64,000 nucleotides of DNA, taken from NCBI GenBank assembly GCA_031180665.1, contig JAPSLP010000004.1, forward strand, positions 6,303 to 70,302, written 5' to 3'. Under the pieces are notes generated by a model that saw nothing but the letters and a program-made list of their open reading frames with translations, was not told where the DNA came from and searched no databases. The stretch comes from Cupriavidus sp. (GTDB lineage Bacteria > Pseudomonadota > Gammaproteobacteria > Burkholderiales > Burkholderiaceae). Made by a program: the position numbers and the translations under genes. Below are positions 9,189 to 19,793 of this stretch, piece after piece (within the stretch, counting starts at the first letter, position 1; every line of letters starts with the position of its first letter).

Positions 9189-10373
9189 TCAGGCGCCGGG
9201 CAGGCCGAGGATCCGCTTGGCGACGATGTTCAGCTGGACCTCGCTGGTGCCGCCCTCGATCGAATTGGCCTTGGTGCGCAGCCAGGCGCGCGCGGTGGCG
9301 CCCTGATGGCTGCGCTCGCTTTCCCATTCGAGCGCGTCGCTGCCGCCAATCGACATCAAGAGCTCGTAGCGCCGCTTGTTCAGCTCGGCGCCGTAGTACT
9401 TGAGCACCGACGAGAAGGCGGCGATGCCTTCGCCCTGCTTCGCCAGGTCGCGCACCCGCTCGCCGGCGAAGCCGAACGCGGCCTCGTCGATCTCGAAGCG
9501 GGCCAGTTGCGCGCGCAGCATCGGCTCGTCGAGCCGGCCGGCCGCATCGGTGCCGATCGCCTTGGCGGCGTGCCGCCCCAGCGGCTGCCGGAAGCCCCGG
9601 CTGCCGATCGCGCTGATCATGTCGCGCTCATGGGTCAGCAGATACTTGGCGATCTCCCAGCCGCCGTTGAGCTCGCCGACCAGCTGGTCGCGCGGCACCA
9701 CGACATCGTCGAAGAAGGTCTCGCAGAACGGCGACTTGCCGGAGATCAGCACGATCGGCCGTGTCGTCACGCCCGGCGTTTCCATGTCGAACAGCAGGAA
9801 GCTGATGCCGGTGTGCTTCTGCGCGGAGAAATCGGTGCGCACCAGGCAGAAGATCCAGTCGGCCTTGTCGGCATACGAGGTCCAGATCTTCTGGCCGTTG
9901 ACGACGAAGTGGTCGCCGCGGTCCTCGGCACGCGTCTGCAGGGCCGCCAGGTCCGAGCCGGCGTTCGGCTCGGAGTAGCCCTGGCACCAGCGGATCTCGC
10001 CGCGCGCGATCTTCGGCAGGTGCTCGCGCTTCTGCGCCTCGCTGCCGTACTTGAGCAGGGCCGGCCCGAGCATCGAGATGCCGAAGCTCTGCAGCGGCAC
10101 CCGGCAGCCGAGCCGTTGCATTTCCTCGCGCAGGATCTTGGCCTGCTCGCGGCTCAGGCCGCCGCCACCGTATTCGCGCGGCCACTCGGGCACGGTCCAG
10201 CCGCGCTCGGCCATCCGTTCGAGCCACTGGCGCTGGGCCTCGGAGCGGAAGCGGAACTTGCGTCCGCCCCAGCAGATGTCCTCGTCGTCCTGCACCGGCT
10301 GCCGCATCTCGGGCGGGCAATTGTCCTGCAGCCAGGCGTGTGTCTGCTGCCGGAACGTCTCCAGGTCTTCCAC
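9189..10373 (-). CDS. Acyl-CoA dehydrogenase family protein, long-chain type partner
   Basis: A 394-residue acyl-CoA dehydrogenase family protein with WTVPEWPREYGGGGLS, the FAD/substrate signature CQGYSEPNAGSDLAALQTRA, then NGQKIWTSYADKADW and a C-terminal NSIEGGTSEVQLNIVAKRIL segment. The start is a GTG preceded by AGGAG six bases away; no ATG fits. It is the first gene of a two-gene unit with the dehydrogenase at 7962. Together they suggest the first oxidation step of an acyl-CoA pathway that also uses the ligase and FadB-like enzyme nearby. Confidence 0.92.
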   Translation of the reverse strand: MEDLETFRQQTHAWLQDNCPPEMRQPVQDDEDICWGGRKFRFRSEAQRQWLERMAERGWTVPEWPREYGGGGLSREQAKILREEMQRLGCRVPLQSFGISMLGPALLKYGSEAQKREHLPKIARGEIRWCQGYSEPNAGSDLAALQTRAEDRGDHFVVNGQKIWTSYADKADWIFCLVRTDFSAQKHTGISFLLFDMETPGVTTRPIVLISGKSPFCETFFDDVVVPRDQLVGELNGGWEIAKYLLTHERDMISAIGSRGFRQPLGRHAAKAIGTDAAGRLDEPMLRAQLARFEIDEAAFGFAGERVRDLAKQGEGIAAFSSVLKYYGAELNKRRYELLMSIGGSDALEWESERSHQGATARAWLRTKANSIEGGTSEVQLNIVAKRILGLPGA

Positions 10374-10700
10374 GGTGGTCTCCTGTCGCGGTGGGCGGCC
10401 TCTGCGGGCCGTGTTGTTGCTTGAACCGTGCGTTGCTTGAACCGTGCGCCGCCTGGATGGCGGCTGCGGCGATCCAGGGGCTGGCAGGGCCGTTATACAA
10501 GCGTGCGCTTGGCACCGTCAATACGCTATTTACGAAAACGGTATCGGCCATGCAGAGCACGCATAGCAAATATGTCGCAAGCTGGGCGACTTAGGAGGCA
10601 ATATGGCGGAGCGCGAGCGCTGTGTTAGCATCGCCGGAAACATACCAAAATCACGAAACAGGCCGACCGCACCGTGTGCCGGCGCGGCCGAGGGGGAGAC
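10374..10700. other. Divergent intergenic region between acyl-CoA dehydrogenase and hydrolase operons
   Basis: This 327-bp region separates divergent genes and must hold both promoters. A 16-bp direct repeat lies near the minus-strand gene (10416-10447). The middle is relatively AT-rich (ATACGCTATTTACGAAAACG). I cannot assign boxes with confidence and see no gene. Confidence 0.5.
10416..10447. repeat. 16-bp direct repeat, two abutting copies
   Basis: Two identical abutting copies of GTTGCTTGAACCGTGC lie 43-74 bases upstream of the GTG start of the acyl-CoA dehydrogenase. The position fits an operator or a slippage duplication; no factor can be assigned. Confidence 0.6.
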
Positions 10701-11636
10701 ATGGTGAGCAGCGAGGCTTCGACCGACGAAGCGGTGTGGACCTTCCCCGGCGCGCGCGCGCCCGACCGACGCCGCTGGGTCGACGCCAGCGGCCTGCGGC
10801 TGGCCGTCTACGAATGGGGCGAGCCGGACGCCACGCCGCTGCTCCTCGTCCATGGCGCGCTCGATTTCGCCCGTACCTTCGATGGCTTCGCGCCGCTGCT
10901 GGCCGATGCGGGCTATCGCGTGGTCTCGTACGACCATCGCGGCCACGGCGATTCCGATCACGCCGATCTCTACAACTGGATCGCCGACGTGCGCGACATG
11001 CTGGCGGTGGCGGATTCGATCACGCGCGAGCCCTGCCTGGCGGTCGGCCACAGCAAGGGCGGCTCGCTGCTGGTGCAGGCGATCCAGGCGCTGCCGCACC
11101 GGTTCACCCGTTTCGCGGCGATCGACGGCCTGCCGTTCCGCAGCCCGCATGCCGACAGCGCCGTACGCGAACGCAAGTCATCGCTGACCGGGCCCGTCAT
11201 TACCCGCTGGCTCGATGCGCGCCGGCGCAGCGGCGAGCTCGAACGGCGACCCGGCACGCTGGAGGAACTGGCGCAGCGCCGCGCCAGAATGAACCCGCGC
11301 CTGAGCCATGAATGGTTGTGCTACATCGCCTCGCATGGCGCGCGCCGCGACGAGCAGGGCTGGCGCTGGAAGCTGGACCCTGCGATCGGCGTGGGCGGTT
11401 TCGGGCCGATGCGGGTGCGCTGGATGACCGACAGGCTGCCCGGTTTTCCGATCCCGATGCTGGCGATCTTCGGCTCCGAGAAGGAACCGATGGGCTGGGA
11501 CGCGACCGCCGACGACCTGATGCCGTTCTTCCCGGCGACGACCGAGGTCCATCGCATGCAGGACGTCGGCCACTTCATCCATATCGAACGGCCGCAGGAG
11601 ACGGCGCGCCGCATCCTGCAGTTCTTTGGCGCATGA
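10701..11636 (+). CDS. Alpha/beta-hydrolase
   Basis: A 311-residue cytosolic alpha/beta-hydrolase with a complete set of motifs: the oxyanion HG in LLLVHGALDF, the SYDHRGHGDSDH strand turn, the nucleophile elbow GHSKGG (Ser near residue 118), and a C-terminal histidine in QDVGHFIHIE. A strong AGGGGGAG site precedes the ATG. It opens a plus-strand operon with the next two genes, joined by ATGA overlaps. It probably hydrolyses an ester or thioester in the same acyl pathway; the substrate is unknown. Confidence 0.88.
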   Translation: MVSSEASTDEAVWTFPGARAPDRRRWVDASGLRLAVYEWGEPDATPLLLVHGALDFARTFDGFAPLLADAGYRVVSYDHRGHGDSDHADLYNWIADVRDMLAVADSITREPCLAVGHSKGGSLLVQAIQALPHRFTRFAAIDGLPFRSPHADSAVRERKSSLTGPVITRWLDARRRSGELERRPGTLEELAQRRARMNPRLSHEWLCYIASHGARRDEQGWRWKLDPAIGVGGFGPMRVRWMTDRLPGFPIPMLAIFGSEKEPMGWDATADDLMPFFPATTEVHRMQDVGHFIHIERPQETARRILQFFGA

Positions 11637-12328
11637 CCATGCCATCGACCCAATACCTGCGTCACCATCGTCTGCGGCTCGCGCTGCATCGGCTCAAGGA
11701 TGGCGACGCACATCCGCTGCTGTTGCTGCACGGGCTTGGAGAGCGTTCGCCCGCTGCGCTTCCGGCCGAATACGCGAGCTGGCCCGGCCCGGTCCACGCG
11801 CTCGACTTCACCGGCCACGGCGGATCGGACCTGCCGCGCGGCGGCGGCTACAGCTGCGAATTCCTGATGGCCGATGCCGACATCGCGTTGGCGCAACTGG
11901 GCCCGTGCACCGTCGCCGGACGCGGCATCGGCGGCTATGTCGCGCTGCTGCTGGCCGGGGCGCGTCCCGGCGAGGTGCGCGGCGCCATCGTGCGCGACGG
12001 ACCGGGGCTGTCCGGCGGCGGCAGCGCGGCGCGCAGCCCGTATATTCCCGTGCCGGACTTGAATCAGCTGGCGCCGCCCGATCCTTTCGCGATTGCGGAA
12101 CTGGCCAACGATGTCCGCCCGCCCAGCTATGCATCGAGTTTCGCGATGCTGGCCTCGCAGCATTCCGACCTCGATATGCCCATCTCGGTCTGCTGCTGCG
12201 AGCGACCGCCGTGGCTGGCCGCGGTGATGGAGCTGCTGTCGCTGGAGCCGGTCGTGCTGGATCAGGCCCTGCAGCAATACGCGGCGGCGCCGGCCACCGG
12301 CACGCGTCCGGAGCCGGAGTCGGCATGA
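11633..12328 (+). CDS. Alpha/beta-hydrolase-like protein lacking the nucleophile serine
   Basis: A 231-residue protein with the alpha/beta-hydrolase layout: LLLLHGLGER, then ALDFTGHGGSDLPRGGGYS. The nucleophile elbow reads AGRGIGGYVA, so the usual Ser of GxSxG is Gly. No clear C-terminal catalytic His-containing motif is visible. It may be a non-catalytic homologue, or it may use another mechanism. Start and stop both overlap neighbours as ATGA, so it is translated as part of the operon with the active hydrolase upstream and the MFS gene downstream. The frame is intact. Confidence 0.75.
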   Translation: MTMPSTQYLRHHRLRLALHRLKDGDAHPLLLLHGLGERSPAALPAEYASWPGPVHALDFTGHGGSDLPRGGGYSCEFLMADADIALAQLGPCTVAGRGIGGYVALLLAGARPGEVRGAIVRDGPGLSGGGSAARSPYIPVPDLNQLAPPDPFAIAELANDVRPPSYASSFAMLASQHSDLDMPISVCCCERPPWLAAVMELLSLEPVVLDQALQQYAAAPATGTRPEPESA

Positions 12329-13659
12329 GCCCGGCCGTGTCGTCCGCGCGCCAGTCCGCCGACGCGGACGACGATGCCGAGCGCGGCTATCTGGACCATG
12401 TGTCCCGGCACTTCCGCCGCAATGCGATGGCCTTTCTGGCACACGGCATGCTGGGGATGACCGGCTTCCGGCTGGTCACCGCGCCGACCTTCGTGCCGGC
12501 CTATCTCTATCTGCTGTCCGGCTCGAAGCTGACCGTCGGCCTGGTGCTGTCGGCGCAGTACGCCGGCATGGCCGCGTCGTCGCTGTGGGGCGCCACGCTG
12601 ATCGAGCATCGGCAACAGGTGATGCCGATGCTGTACCGCGTCGGCTGGCTGGTAAGGCTGCAGGTGCTGGGGCTCGCGCTGTCGGCGCTGTGGCTGTCGG
12701 GCGCGGCGGCACTGACGGCCGCGGCCGTGTTCCTGCTGCTGTTCGGCCTGCTCAACGGCGTGCAGAACGTCGCCTTCCAGTACCTGACCTCGAAGATCAT
12801 TCCGCTGCATCGCCGGGGCGGCCTCAGCGCGCTGCGCAACTTCTTCGGCGGCCTGACCGCGGCGGCGGTGGCCTGGCTCGGCGGACGCTATCTGGTCGGC
12901 AACGACGTGCTCGGCAACGGCTACGCGGCGACCTTCCTGGCCGCCTTCGTGCTGACCAGCCTCGGCATCTCCGCGCTGGTCGGCATGCGCGAGCCCGCCT
13001 TGCAGGATGTCCGCCTGCCGGTCGGCTTTCGGCGCCGCGTCCGCGAAGTGCCGGCCCTGCTGCGGGCGCAGCCCGATTTCGTGCGCTTCTTCATCGCCCG
13101 CGCGCTGGTGGCGCTGGGCATGATGGCGATGCCGTTCTATGCGATCTATGCCGGCCAGCATATTCACCTGTCCGGCGCCACGCTGGGCTATCTGAGCCTG
13201 GCCTATCTGCTGGCGCAGACCGCCAGCAATCTGCTGTGGGGCCAGCTGGCTGACCGCTACGGCTATCGGCTCGTGTTCCTCGCCAGCATCGCGCTATGGA
13301 TCGCCGCCACCGCGCTGCTGCTGTGCTGCGGCTCGCTGGGCTGGTTCGTGCTGGCCTTCTGCGGGCTGGGCGCGGGTTTTGGCGGCTTCTTCATTTCGGC
13401 CGACAACCTGGTGATGGAATTCGGCGCACGCAAGGACCGGCCGATGCTGCTGGCCGTCGCGGGCACCGGCACCTACGCGATGATGGCGATCGGCCCGGTA
13501 CTGGGCGGCGTGCTGGCGCAGGGTGTGCGCTTCTGGCTGGTGTTCGCGCTGGCCATCGCGGTCAAGTGCCTGGCATTCGCAATGGCGCTGGCGATGAAGG
13601 ACCCGCGACGACGGCCCGGACCGCTGCCGCCGAACCAGGGCGATCCCATGACGTCGTGA
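12325..13659 (+). CDS. MFS transporter
   Basis: A 444-residue membrane protein with about eleven to twelve hydrophobic helices. A basic inter-helix loop after the sixth helix (MREPALQDVRLPVGFRRRVR) and the segment NLLWGQLADRYGYRLVFL are typical of major facilitator transporters. It overlaps the preceding stop as ATGA. Its place in the hydrolase operon suggests transport of the substrate or product of that pathway; direction and ligand are unknown. Confidence 0.88.
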   Translation: MSPAVSSARQSADADDDAERGYLDHVSRHFRRNAMAFLAHGMLGMTGFRLVTAPTFVPAYLYLLSGSKLTVGLVLSAQYAGMAASSLWGATLIEHRQQVMPMLYRVGWLVRLQVLGLALSALWLSGAAALTAAAVFLLLFGLLNGVQNVAFQYLTSKIIPLHRRGGLSALRNFFGGLTAAAVAWLGGRYLVGNDVLGNGYAATFLAAFVLTSLGISALVGMREPALQDVRLPVGFRRRVREVPALLRAQPDFVRFFIARALVALGMMAMPFYAIYAGQHIHLSGATLGYLSLAYLLAQTASNLLWGQLADRYGYRLVFLASIALWIAATALLLCCGSLGWFVLAFCGLGAGFGGFFISADNLVMEFGARKDRPMLLAVAGTGTYAMMAIGPVLGGVLAQGVRFWLVFALAIAVKCLAFAMALAMKDPRRRPGPLPPNQGDPMTS

Positions 13660-13786
13660 CGCACCGACGCTGCGCTACGCCGATGCCCGGACGCCGACGC
13701 TTTGCGCACGGTCTGTCTGCTTCCTTGGCCCGCTTGCGGGACAGGGGCGAGGGGAGAGGGCAAAAAAACAAACACCAGGAGACGAG

Positions 13787-15544
13787 ATGGAAGCCAGAAC
13801 CTATCCGGAGTTCAGCACCCACTATCCGCTGCTGTTGACCACCATCATGCGACGGCCGGTGCGGATGTATCCCCACCAGATCGGCGTCGTCTACCGCAAT
13901 CACCTCAGCGGCGAGTATTTCCGCTTCACCTGGGACCAGTGGTATCGGCGCGTCTGCCAGCTGGCCAACGCGCTCTCGTCCGAACTCGATGTCGTGGCCG
14001 GAACGCCCGGCGAACCGGGCGATCGCATCGCCACCATGGCGCTGAACACGCACCGCCATCTGGAGTTGTACTTCGGCGTGCCCGGCATCGGCGCGACGCT
14101 GCACCCGGTCAACGTCCGGCTGTCGCCCGAGCACATCGTCTACACGATCCGCCACGCGCAGGACCGTGTGCTGTTCTTCGACGACGCGCTGCTGCCGCTG
14201 GTCGAGGGCATCTACGACCATATCAAGGACGTGGTGCAGCGCTTCGTCTACCTGTCGGACAAGCCCGGCCTGCCCCAGACGCGCATCGCCAACCTGATCC
14301 ACTACGAGGATCTGCTGGCGCGGCAGCCGGAGCAGTTCGACTGGCCCGCCCTGCACGAGGACGTCAACGCGACGTTGTGCTACACCACCGGCACCACCGG
14401 ACAGCCCAAGGGCGCGACCTTCACGCACCGCCAGCTGTATCTGATGACCGTGCACGTGATGGCGCAGATGGCGATCGCCAACACGCCGTCGATCGATATC
14501 GAAGACGGGCTGGGCGTGCGGCTCGGCGAATCCGCGGTGCCGCTGCTCAATACGCCGATGTTCCATATCCACGCCTGGGGCGCGCCTTTCATCGCGGTCT
14601 ACAGCGCGCAGAAAATCGTGCTGCACGGCACCTTCACCGTGCAGGGGTTCTGCGAGCTGGTCGAGCGCGAGAAGGTGACCTCGGTCGGCATCGTTGCCAC
14701 CATCGCGGCGATGCTGCTCGAATACCCCGATCTGCACAAGTACGACCTGAGCAGCCTGGTGCGCGTCAACGTCGGCGGCGGCGCGTTGCCGCTCGGCCTG
14801 AAAATGAAGCTCGAAGCGCTGATCCCGTCGTTCCGGATGAGCTCGGGCTACGGCATGACCGAGACCGCCCCGACGATCGTCAGCTCCTTCATCAAGAAGG
14901 ACCTGGTCGACCTGGGCCGCGAGCAGACCGATGCGCTGCTGGTCAAGGCGGGCCTGCCGATCCTCGGCGTCGATGTCGAGGTGGTGGACGACGACGGCCA
15001 GCCGGTGCCGAAAGACGACCACACCGTTGGCGAGATCGTCGTGCGCGCGCCGTGGACCACGGAGCGTTACTTCCGCGATCCGGAGAAAAGCGCGGAACTG
15101 TGGCGCGGCGGCTGGCTGCATACCGGCGACCTGGCCAAGGTCGATGCGCACGGCTACATCACGATCGCGGACCGCATCAAGGACGTGATCCGCAGCGGCG
15201 CCGAGATGGTGCCCACCGTACTGCTCGAGAACCTGATCGCGATGGCCGACTTCGTGCAGGAGGCCACCGTGGTCGGCGTGCCCGATCCGGTCTGGGGCGA
15301 ACGGCCGATGGCGCTGGTCAGTGTGCGCACCGGCTTCGAGGCCGACGAGTATGCGGTCATCGATTTCCTGAAGACCCATGGCGTCGACACGGGCCGCATC
15401 ACCAAATGGATGCTGCCCAGGCTGGTGGCGATCACGCGCGACATTCCAAAGACCAGCGTCGGCAAATACAACAAGAAGCGCATCCGCGACGAGCTGGATC
15501 GTTTTCTGGCGATCGCGCGGGATGTCGGCGATCGTGCGGGTTGA
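13787..15544 (+). CDS. Fatty-acyl-CoA synthetase-like AMP-dependent ligase
   Basis: A 585-residue adenylate-forming enzyme that activates a carboxylate to acyl-AMP and then acyl-CoA. Visible core motifs are the P-loop CYTTGTTGQPKGATFTH (near 195), MFHIHAWGAPF, SSGYGMTETAPT (near 355), and WLHTGDLAKVDAHGYITIADR followed by DVIRSGAEM (about 440-470). The catalytic lysine lies in TSVGKYNKK near the C terminus. An AGGAG site lies just ahead of the ATG. It is 127 bp after the MFS gene and before the FadB-like gene. Unlike the FAAL in the NRPS cluster it is a free-standing ligase of normal length. Confidence 0.9.
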   Translation: MEARTYPEFSTHYPLLLTTIMRRPVRMYPHQIGVVYRNHLSGEYFRFTWDQWYRRVCQLANALSSELDVVAGTPGEPGDRIATMALNTHRHLELYFGVPGIGATLHPVNVRLSPEHIVYTIRHAQDRVLFFDDALLPLVEGIYDHIKDVVQRFVYLSDKPGLPQTRIANLIHYEDLLARQPEQFDWPALHEDVNATLCYTTGTTGQPKGATFTHRQLYLMTVHVMAQMAIANTPSIDIEDGLGVRLGESAVPLLNTPMFHIHAWGAPFIAVYSAQKIVLHGTFTVQGFCELVEREKVTSVGIVATIAAMLLEYPDLHKYDLSSLVRVNVGGGALPLGLKMKLEALIPSFRMSSGYGMTETAPTIVSSFIKKDLVDLGREQTDALLVKAGLPILGVDVEVVDDDGQPVPKDDHTVGEIVVRAPWTTERYFRDPEKSAELWRGGWLHTGDLAKVDAHGYITIADRIKDVIRSGAEMVPTVLLENLIAMADFVQEATVVGVPDPVWGERPMALVSVRTGFEADEYAVIDFLKTHGVDTGRITKWMLPRLVAITRDIPKTSVGKYNKKRIRDELDRFLAIARDVGDRAG

Positions 15545-15625
15545 TTGCGGCTTGGTCGCGTGACAGTGCCGAACCCGGGCTCGATGCCGGGCCCGATCCC
15601 GGCTTCCATTCCAGATCCGATTTCA

Positions 15626-15672
15626 ATTCCCAGTTCCCAATTCCCAATTCCCAATTCCCAATTCCCAATTCC
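15626..15672. repeat. 7-bp tandem repeat in the leader of the FadB-like gene
   Basis: Six to seven copies of a heptamer (AATTCCC; one copy reads AGTTCCC) end about 15 bases before the start codon of the downstream gene. The array is non-coding, so copy-number change would alter leader length rather than reading frame. Confidence 0.9.
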
Positions 15673-15687
15673 AATGGAGACATCTCG

Positions 15688-17769
<2,082 letters not shown>

Positions 17770-17813
17770 GCTCGTCAGTCGGGCATTCTGGCTGCCATAC
17801 CGGGGCGCAATGC

Positions 17814-17837
17814 TGTCGTCCCCGCGAAAGCGGGGAC
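17814..17837. repeat. REP-like hairpin (single)
   Basis: One hairpin of the GTCGTCCCCGCGAAAGCGGGGACG type in the convergent gap between the FadB-like gene and the beta-hydroxylase gene. It may serve as a two-way transcription stop, but no T-tract is present. Confidence 0.85.
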
Positions 17838-17907
17838 GCGGCGGCTCGTATGACGCTGTATTGCGCATCGGCGGGAGGACGAAATCCGCCGTGCGACCTC
17901 GGTCGGC

Positions 17908-18900
17908 CTAGGACGGCGCGCCGTGCGGCTCGGCCATCGCCACCACGACCTTGCGCGGCCCGCTGAACGGCTCGCGGGCGTGCGCGGTCAGCATATTGTC
18001 CAGCATCAGCACATCGCCCTGACGCCACGGGAACACGATCTTGTGCGCGTCCAGCACGGCGCGGACCGCGTCCAGTTCCGCGTCGGGAATCGGCGCACCG
18101 TCGCCGTAGTAGACGTTGCGCGGCAGGTCGTCTTCGCCGACCGTATCGAGCAGCACCTCGCGCATCTCGGGTGCCAGCGCCGACAGATGGAACAGGTGGG
18201 CCTGGTTGAACCACACCGGATCGCCGGTATGCGGATGATGGGCGATGCCCTGCACCCGCTGGCGCGTGCGCAGTTCGCCGTCGTCCTTCCATTCGCAGAC
18301 GATGCCATGCCGCGCGCAGTAGGCCTGCACCTCGGCGCGGTTCTCGGTGTTGAACACCTGCTGCCACGGCACATCCATGCCGTTGCCGAAGTTGCGCACA
18401 TAGCAAAGCCCGCGCGTGGCAAATCGCTCGCGTGTGCGGGCATCGATCGCGCGGTAGATCGCGCGGCTGTCGGCGATCGGGGTTTCGCCGCCCTGCGGCG
18501 CCGCGCGTTCGCAATAGAACCAGATCTTCATCGGCCATTCGCGGGTATAGGCCTGCTCGTTGTGCAGCGGTATCGACTGGTGCGCGGGGTATTCGGTCGA
18601 GGTATAGACGCCGCCGGTCACCTTGCTGCGCGGCGTGGAGCCGAATTCGTAGCTCAGCAGCGGGTGGCCGAAGGCGGCGGCGAACGTGCGGAAGCCCTCG
18701 GCGCCGTCGACGGCGAACGCGCGAAACAGCACGCCGCCGGTGGTGCGCAGGTGCTCCTCGATCTGGGCGCGCAGCCGTGGCAACGCTTCGATCAAGGGTT
18801 CCCCGGCGCTGGCGGCCTCGATGGTGAAGGGCAGCTCCGCCGCTTGCGTCAACGACGCAGCGGTCAGCGACTCGACGGCAGGCGTGGACAGATCAGTCAT
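17908..18900 (-). CDS. TauD/SyrP-like Fe(II)/2-oxoglutarate dioxygenase, probable aspartate beta-hydroxylase
   Basis: A 330-residue dioxygenase. The metal ligands read as H-N-E in IPLHNEQAYTREWP (about 113-115), with the distal histidine and 2-oxoglutarate arginine in DNMLTAHAREPFSGPRKVVV near the C terminus. WFYCERAAPQGGETPIADSR is typical of the SyrP group, which hydroxylates PCP-bound aspartate. Four aspartate-type A domains in this locus make beta-hydroxyaspartate, an iron ligand, the likely product. The ATG overlaps the phosphopantetheinyl transferase stop (ATGA), and this is the last gene of the MbtH operon. The protein is stand-alone rather than fused to an NRPS, so it would act in trans. 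Stereochemistry cannot be read. Confidence 0.85.
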   Translation of the reverse strand: MTDLSTPAVESLTAASLTQAAELPFTIEAASAGEPLIEALPRLRAQIEEHLRTTGGVLFRAFAVDGAEGFRTFAAAFGHPLLSYEFGSTPRSKVTGGVYTSTEYPAHQSIPLHNEQAYTREWPMKIWFYCERAAPQGGETPIADSRAIYRAIDARTRERFATRGLCYVRNFGNGMDVPWQQVFNTENRAEVQAYCARHGIVCEWKDDGELRTRQRVQGIAHHPHTGDPVWFNQAHLFHLSALAPEMREVLLDTVGEDDLPRNVYYGDGAPIPDAELDAVRAVLDAHKIVFPWRQGDVLMLDNMLTAHAREPFSGPRKVVVAMAEPHGAPS

Positions 18901-19793
18901 GCGGTCCTCAATGGAAGGGCTTCGGCGGGAAGGGCTTCGGCGGGAAGAGCTTCGGCGGAAAGGGCTTCGGCGGGAAGGGCGGAAGCGGTGTACCTCCCTC
19001 TCCCGCGTGGCGGGCGAGCAGTAAAAGCAGCTCGGGTCAGCAAGGCCACGGCGGCACGATATGGCACGTCGCCCGCGTTGGCCGGGCACGGCAGCGAAAC
19101 GACCTGGCTCGCCTGCGCCGGATGCCACGTCGCGGCGGCGGTCGGCAACCCTGCGCTCGTACCGCGCGGCCGCCAGCAGCCGTCGCCCGACCCCTGCAGC
19201 GCGACCTGCTGCCAGCGTGCATCGGCAATGCCCGTGCCGGCCGCCTTGGTCAAGGCTTCGCGCGCGGTCCACAGCGCATAGAAGCGATCCAGACGCAGGG
19301 CGGGGTGGCAACTCCGCAGCATGGTCTGCTCCTGCGCCGAGAACGCCGATGCCGCCAGCGCCAGCGGCTCCACCGGGCGGCATTGCTCGATGTCGACACC
19401 GACCGCCGCAATCGCCGGATCGGTGGCGATGGCGATCAATCCGATGCCGCCGCTGTGCGAAACGTTGAAGCCCGGTGCGTCGTCGATCGCCGGCGGCAAG
19501 ATCGGTTTGCCGCGCGGATCGGCCTCCAACGGGACCGCCTGCGGCGCAAGTTCGAGCATCGCGCCAAGCAGACGCCGCAACGCGGCGCGTACCGCGGCAA
19601 AGCGAGCCCGATCGGGACCGCGGCGATAGTCGCACAGCCGTGCCGTTTCGTCTGGCGACAGGACTGCCAGGTCCCCGGGCGTGGGCTCGGCCTTGACGTC
19701 GATATCGATTCGCCAGACGCGCACGTCGTAGGGTTCGAGTGGCGCGGGCAGCGGCACGGCCGTTGGCCCCGGCGATCGCAGTGGCGCTAGCAT
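18897..19793 (-). CDS. Sfp-type 4'-phosphopantetheinyl transferase
   Basis: A 298-residue transferase that would load phosphopantetheine onto the carrier domains of the NRPS line. The magnesium-binding motif AVGVDIEQCRP and the second signature FYALWTAREALTKAAG are clear, with FNVSHSGGIGLIAI between the N-terminal half and the core. The ATG at 19793 overlaps the thioesterase 3' end by seven bases. The last 25 or so residues are a repetitive Ala-Leu-Pro-Ala-Glu tail encoded by a 15-bp tandem repeat. That tail is not part of the fold and probably varies in length between strains. Confidence 0.88.
   Translation of the reverse strand: MLAPLRSPGPTAVPLPAPLEPYDVRVWRIDIDVKAEPTPGDLAVLSPDETARLCDYRRGPDRARFAAVRAALRRLLGAMLELAPQAVPLEADPRGKPILPPAIDDAPGFNVSHSGGIGLIAIATDPAIAAVGVDIEQCRPVEPLALAASAFSAQEQTMLRSCHPALRLDRFYALWTAREALTKAAGTGIADARWQQVALQGSGDGCWRPRGTSAGLPTAAATWHPAQASQVVSLPCPANAGDVPYRAAVALLTRAAFTARPPRGRGRYTASALPAEALSAEALPAEALPAEALPLRTA
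18914..18988. repeat. 15-bp tandem repeat encoding the tail of the phosphopantetheinyl transferase
   Basis: About five imperfect copies of GAAGGGCTTCGGCGG. Read on the minus strand they encode repeated Ala-Glu-Ala-Leu-Pro at the protein C terminus. The unit is a multiple of three, so copy-number changes keep the frame. The repeat ends just before the ATGA junction with the beta-hydroxylase gene. Confidence 0.88.

Noticed and set aside
7647-10424. 925-codon open frame on the plus strand opposite the two acyl-CoA dehydrogenases
   Set aside because: It has no recognisable domain, is rich in Arg/Ala/His as expected of a GC-rich antisense frame, and lies fully over two clear dehydrogenase genes.
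10528-10532. Another TAAAT (minus strand) upstream of the acyl-CoA dehydrogenase operon
   Set aside because: No CGT stands at 16 or 17 bases, and the downstream genes are not iron-related, so it is not counted as a sigma site.
13787-15544. Idea that the stand-alone acyl-CoA ligase supplies the siderophore fatty acid
   Set aside because: NRPS 1 already has its own FAAL-ACP. The ligase lies in a beta-oxidation-like operon without a sigma-type promoter.
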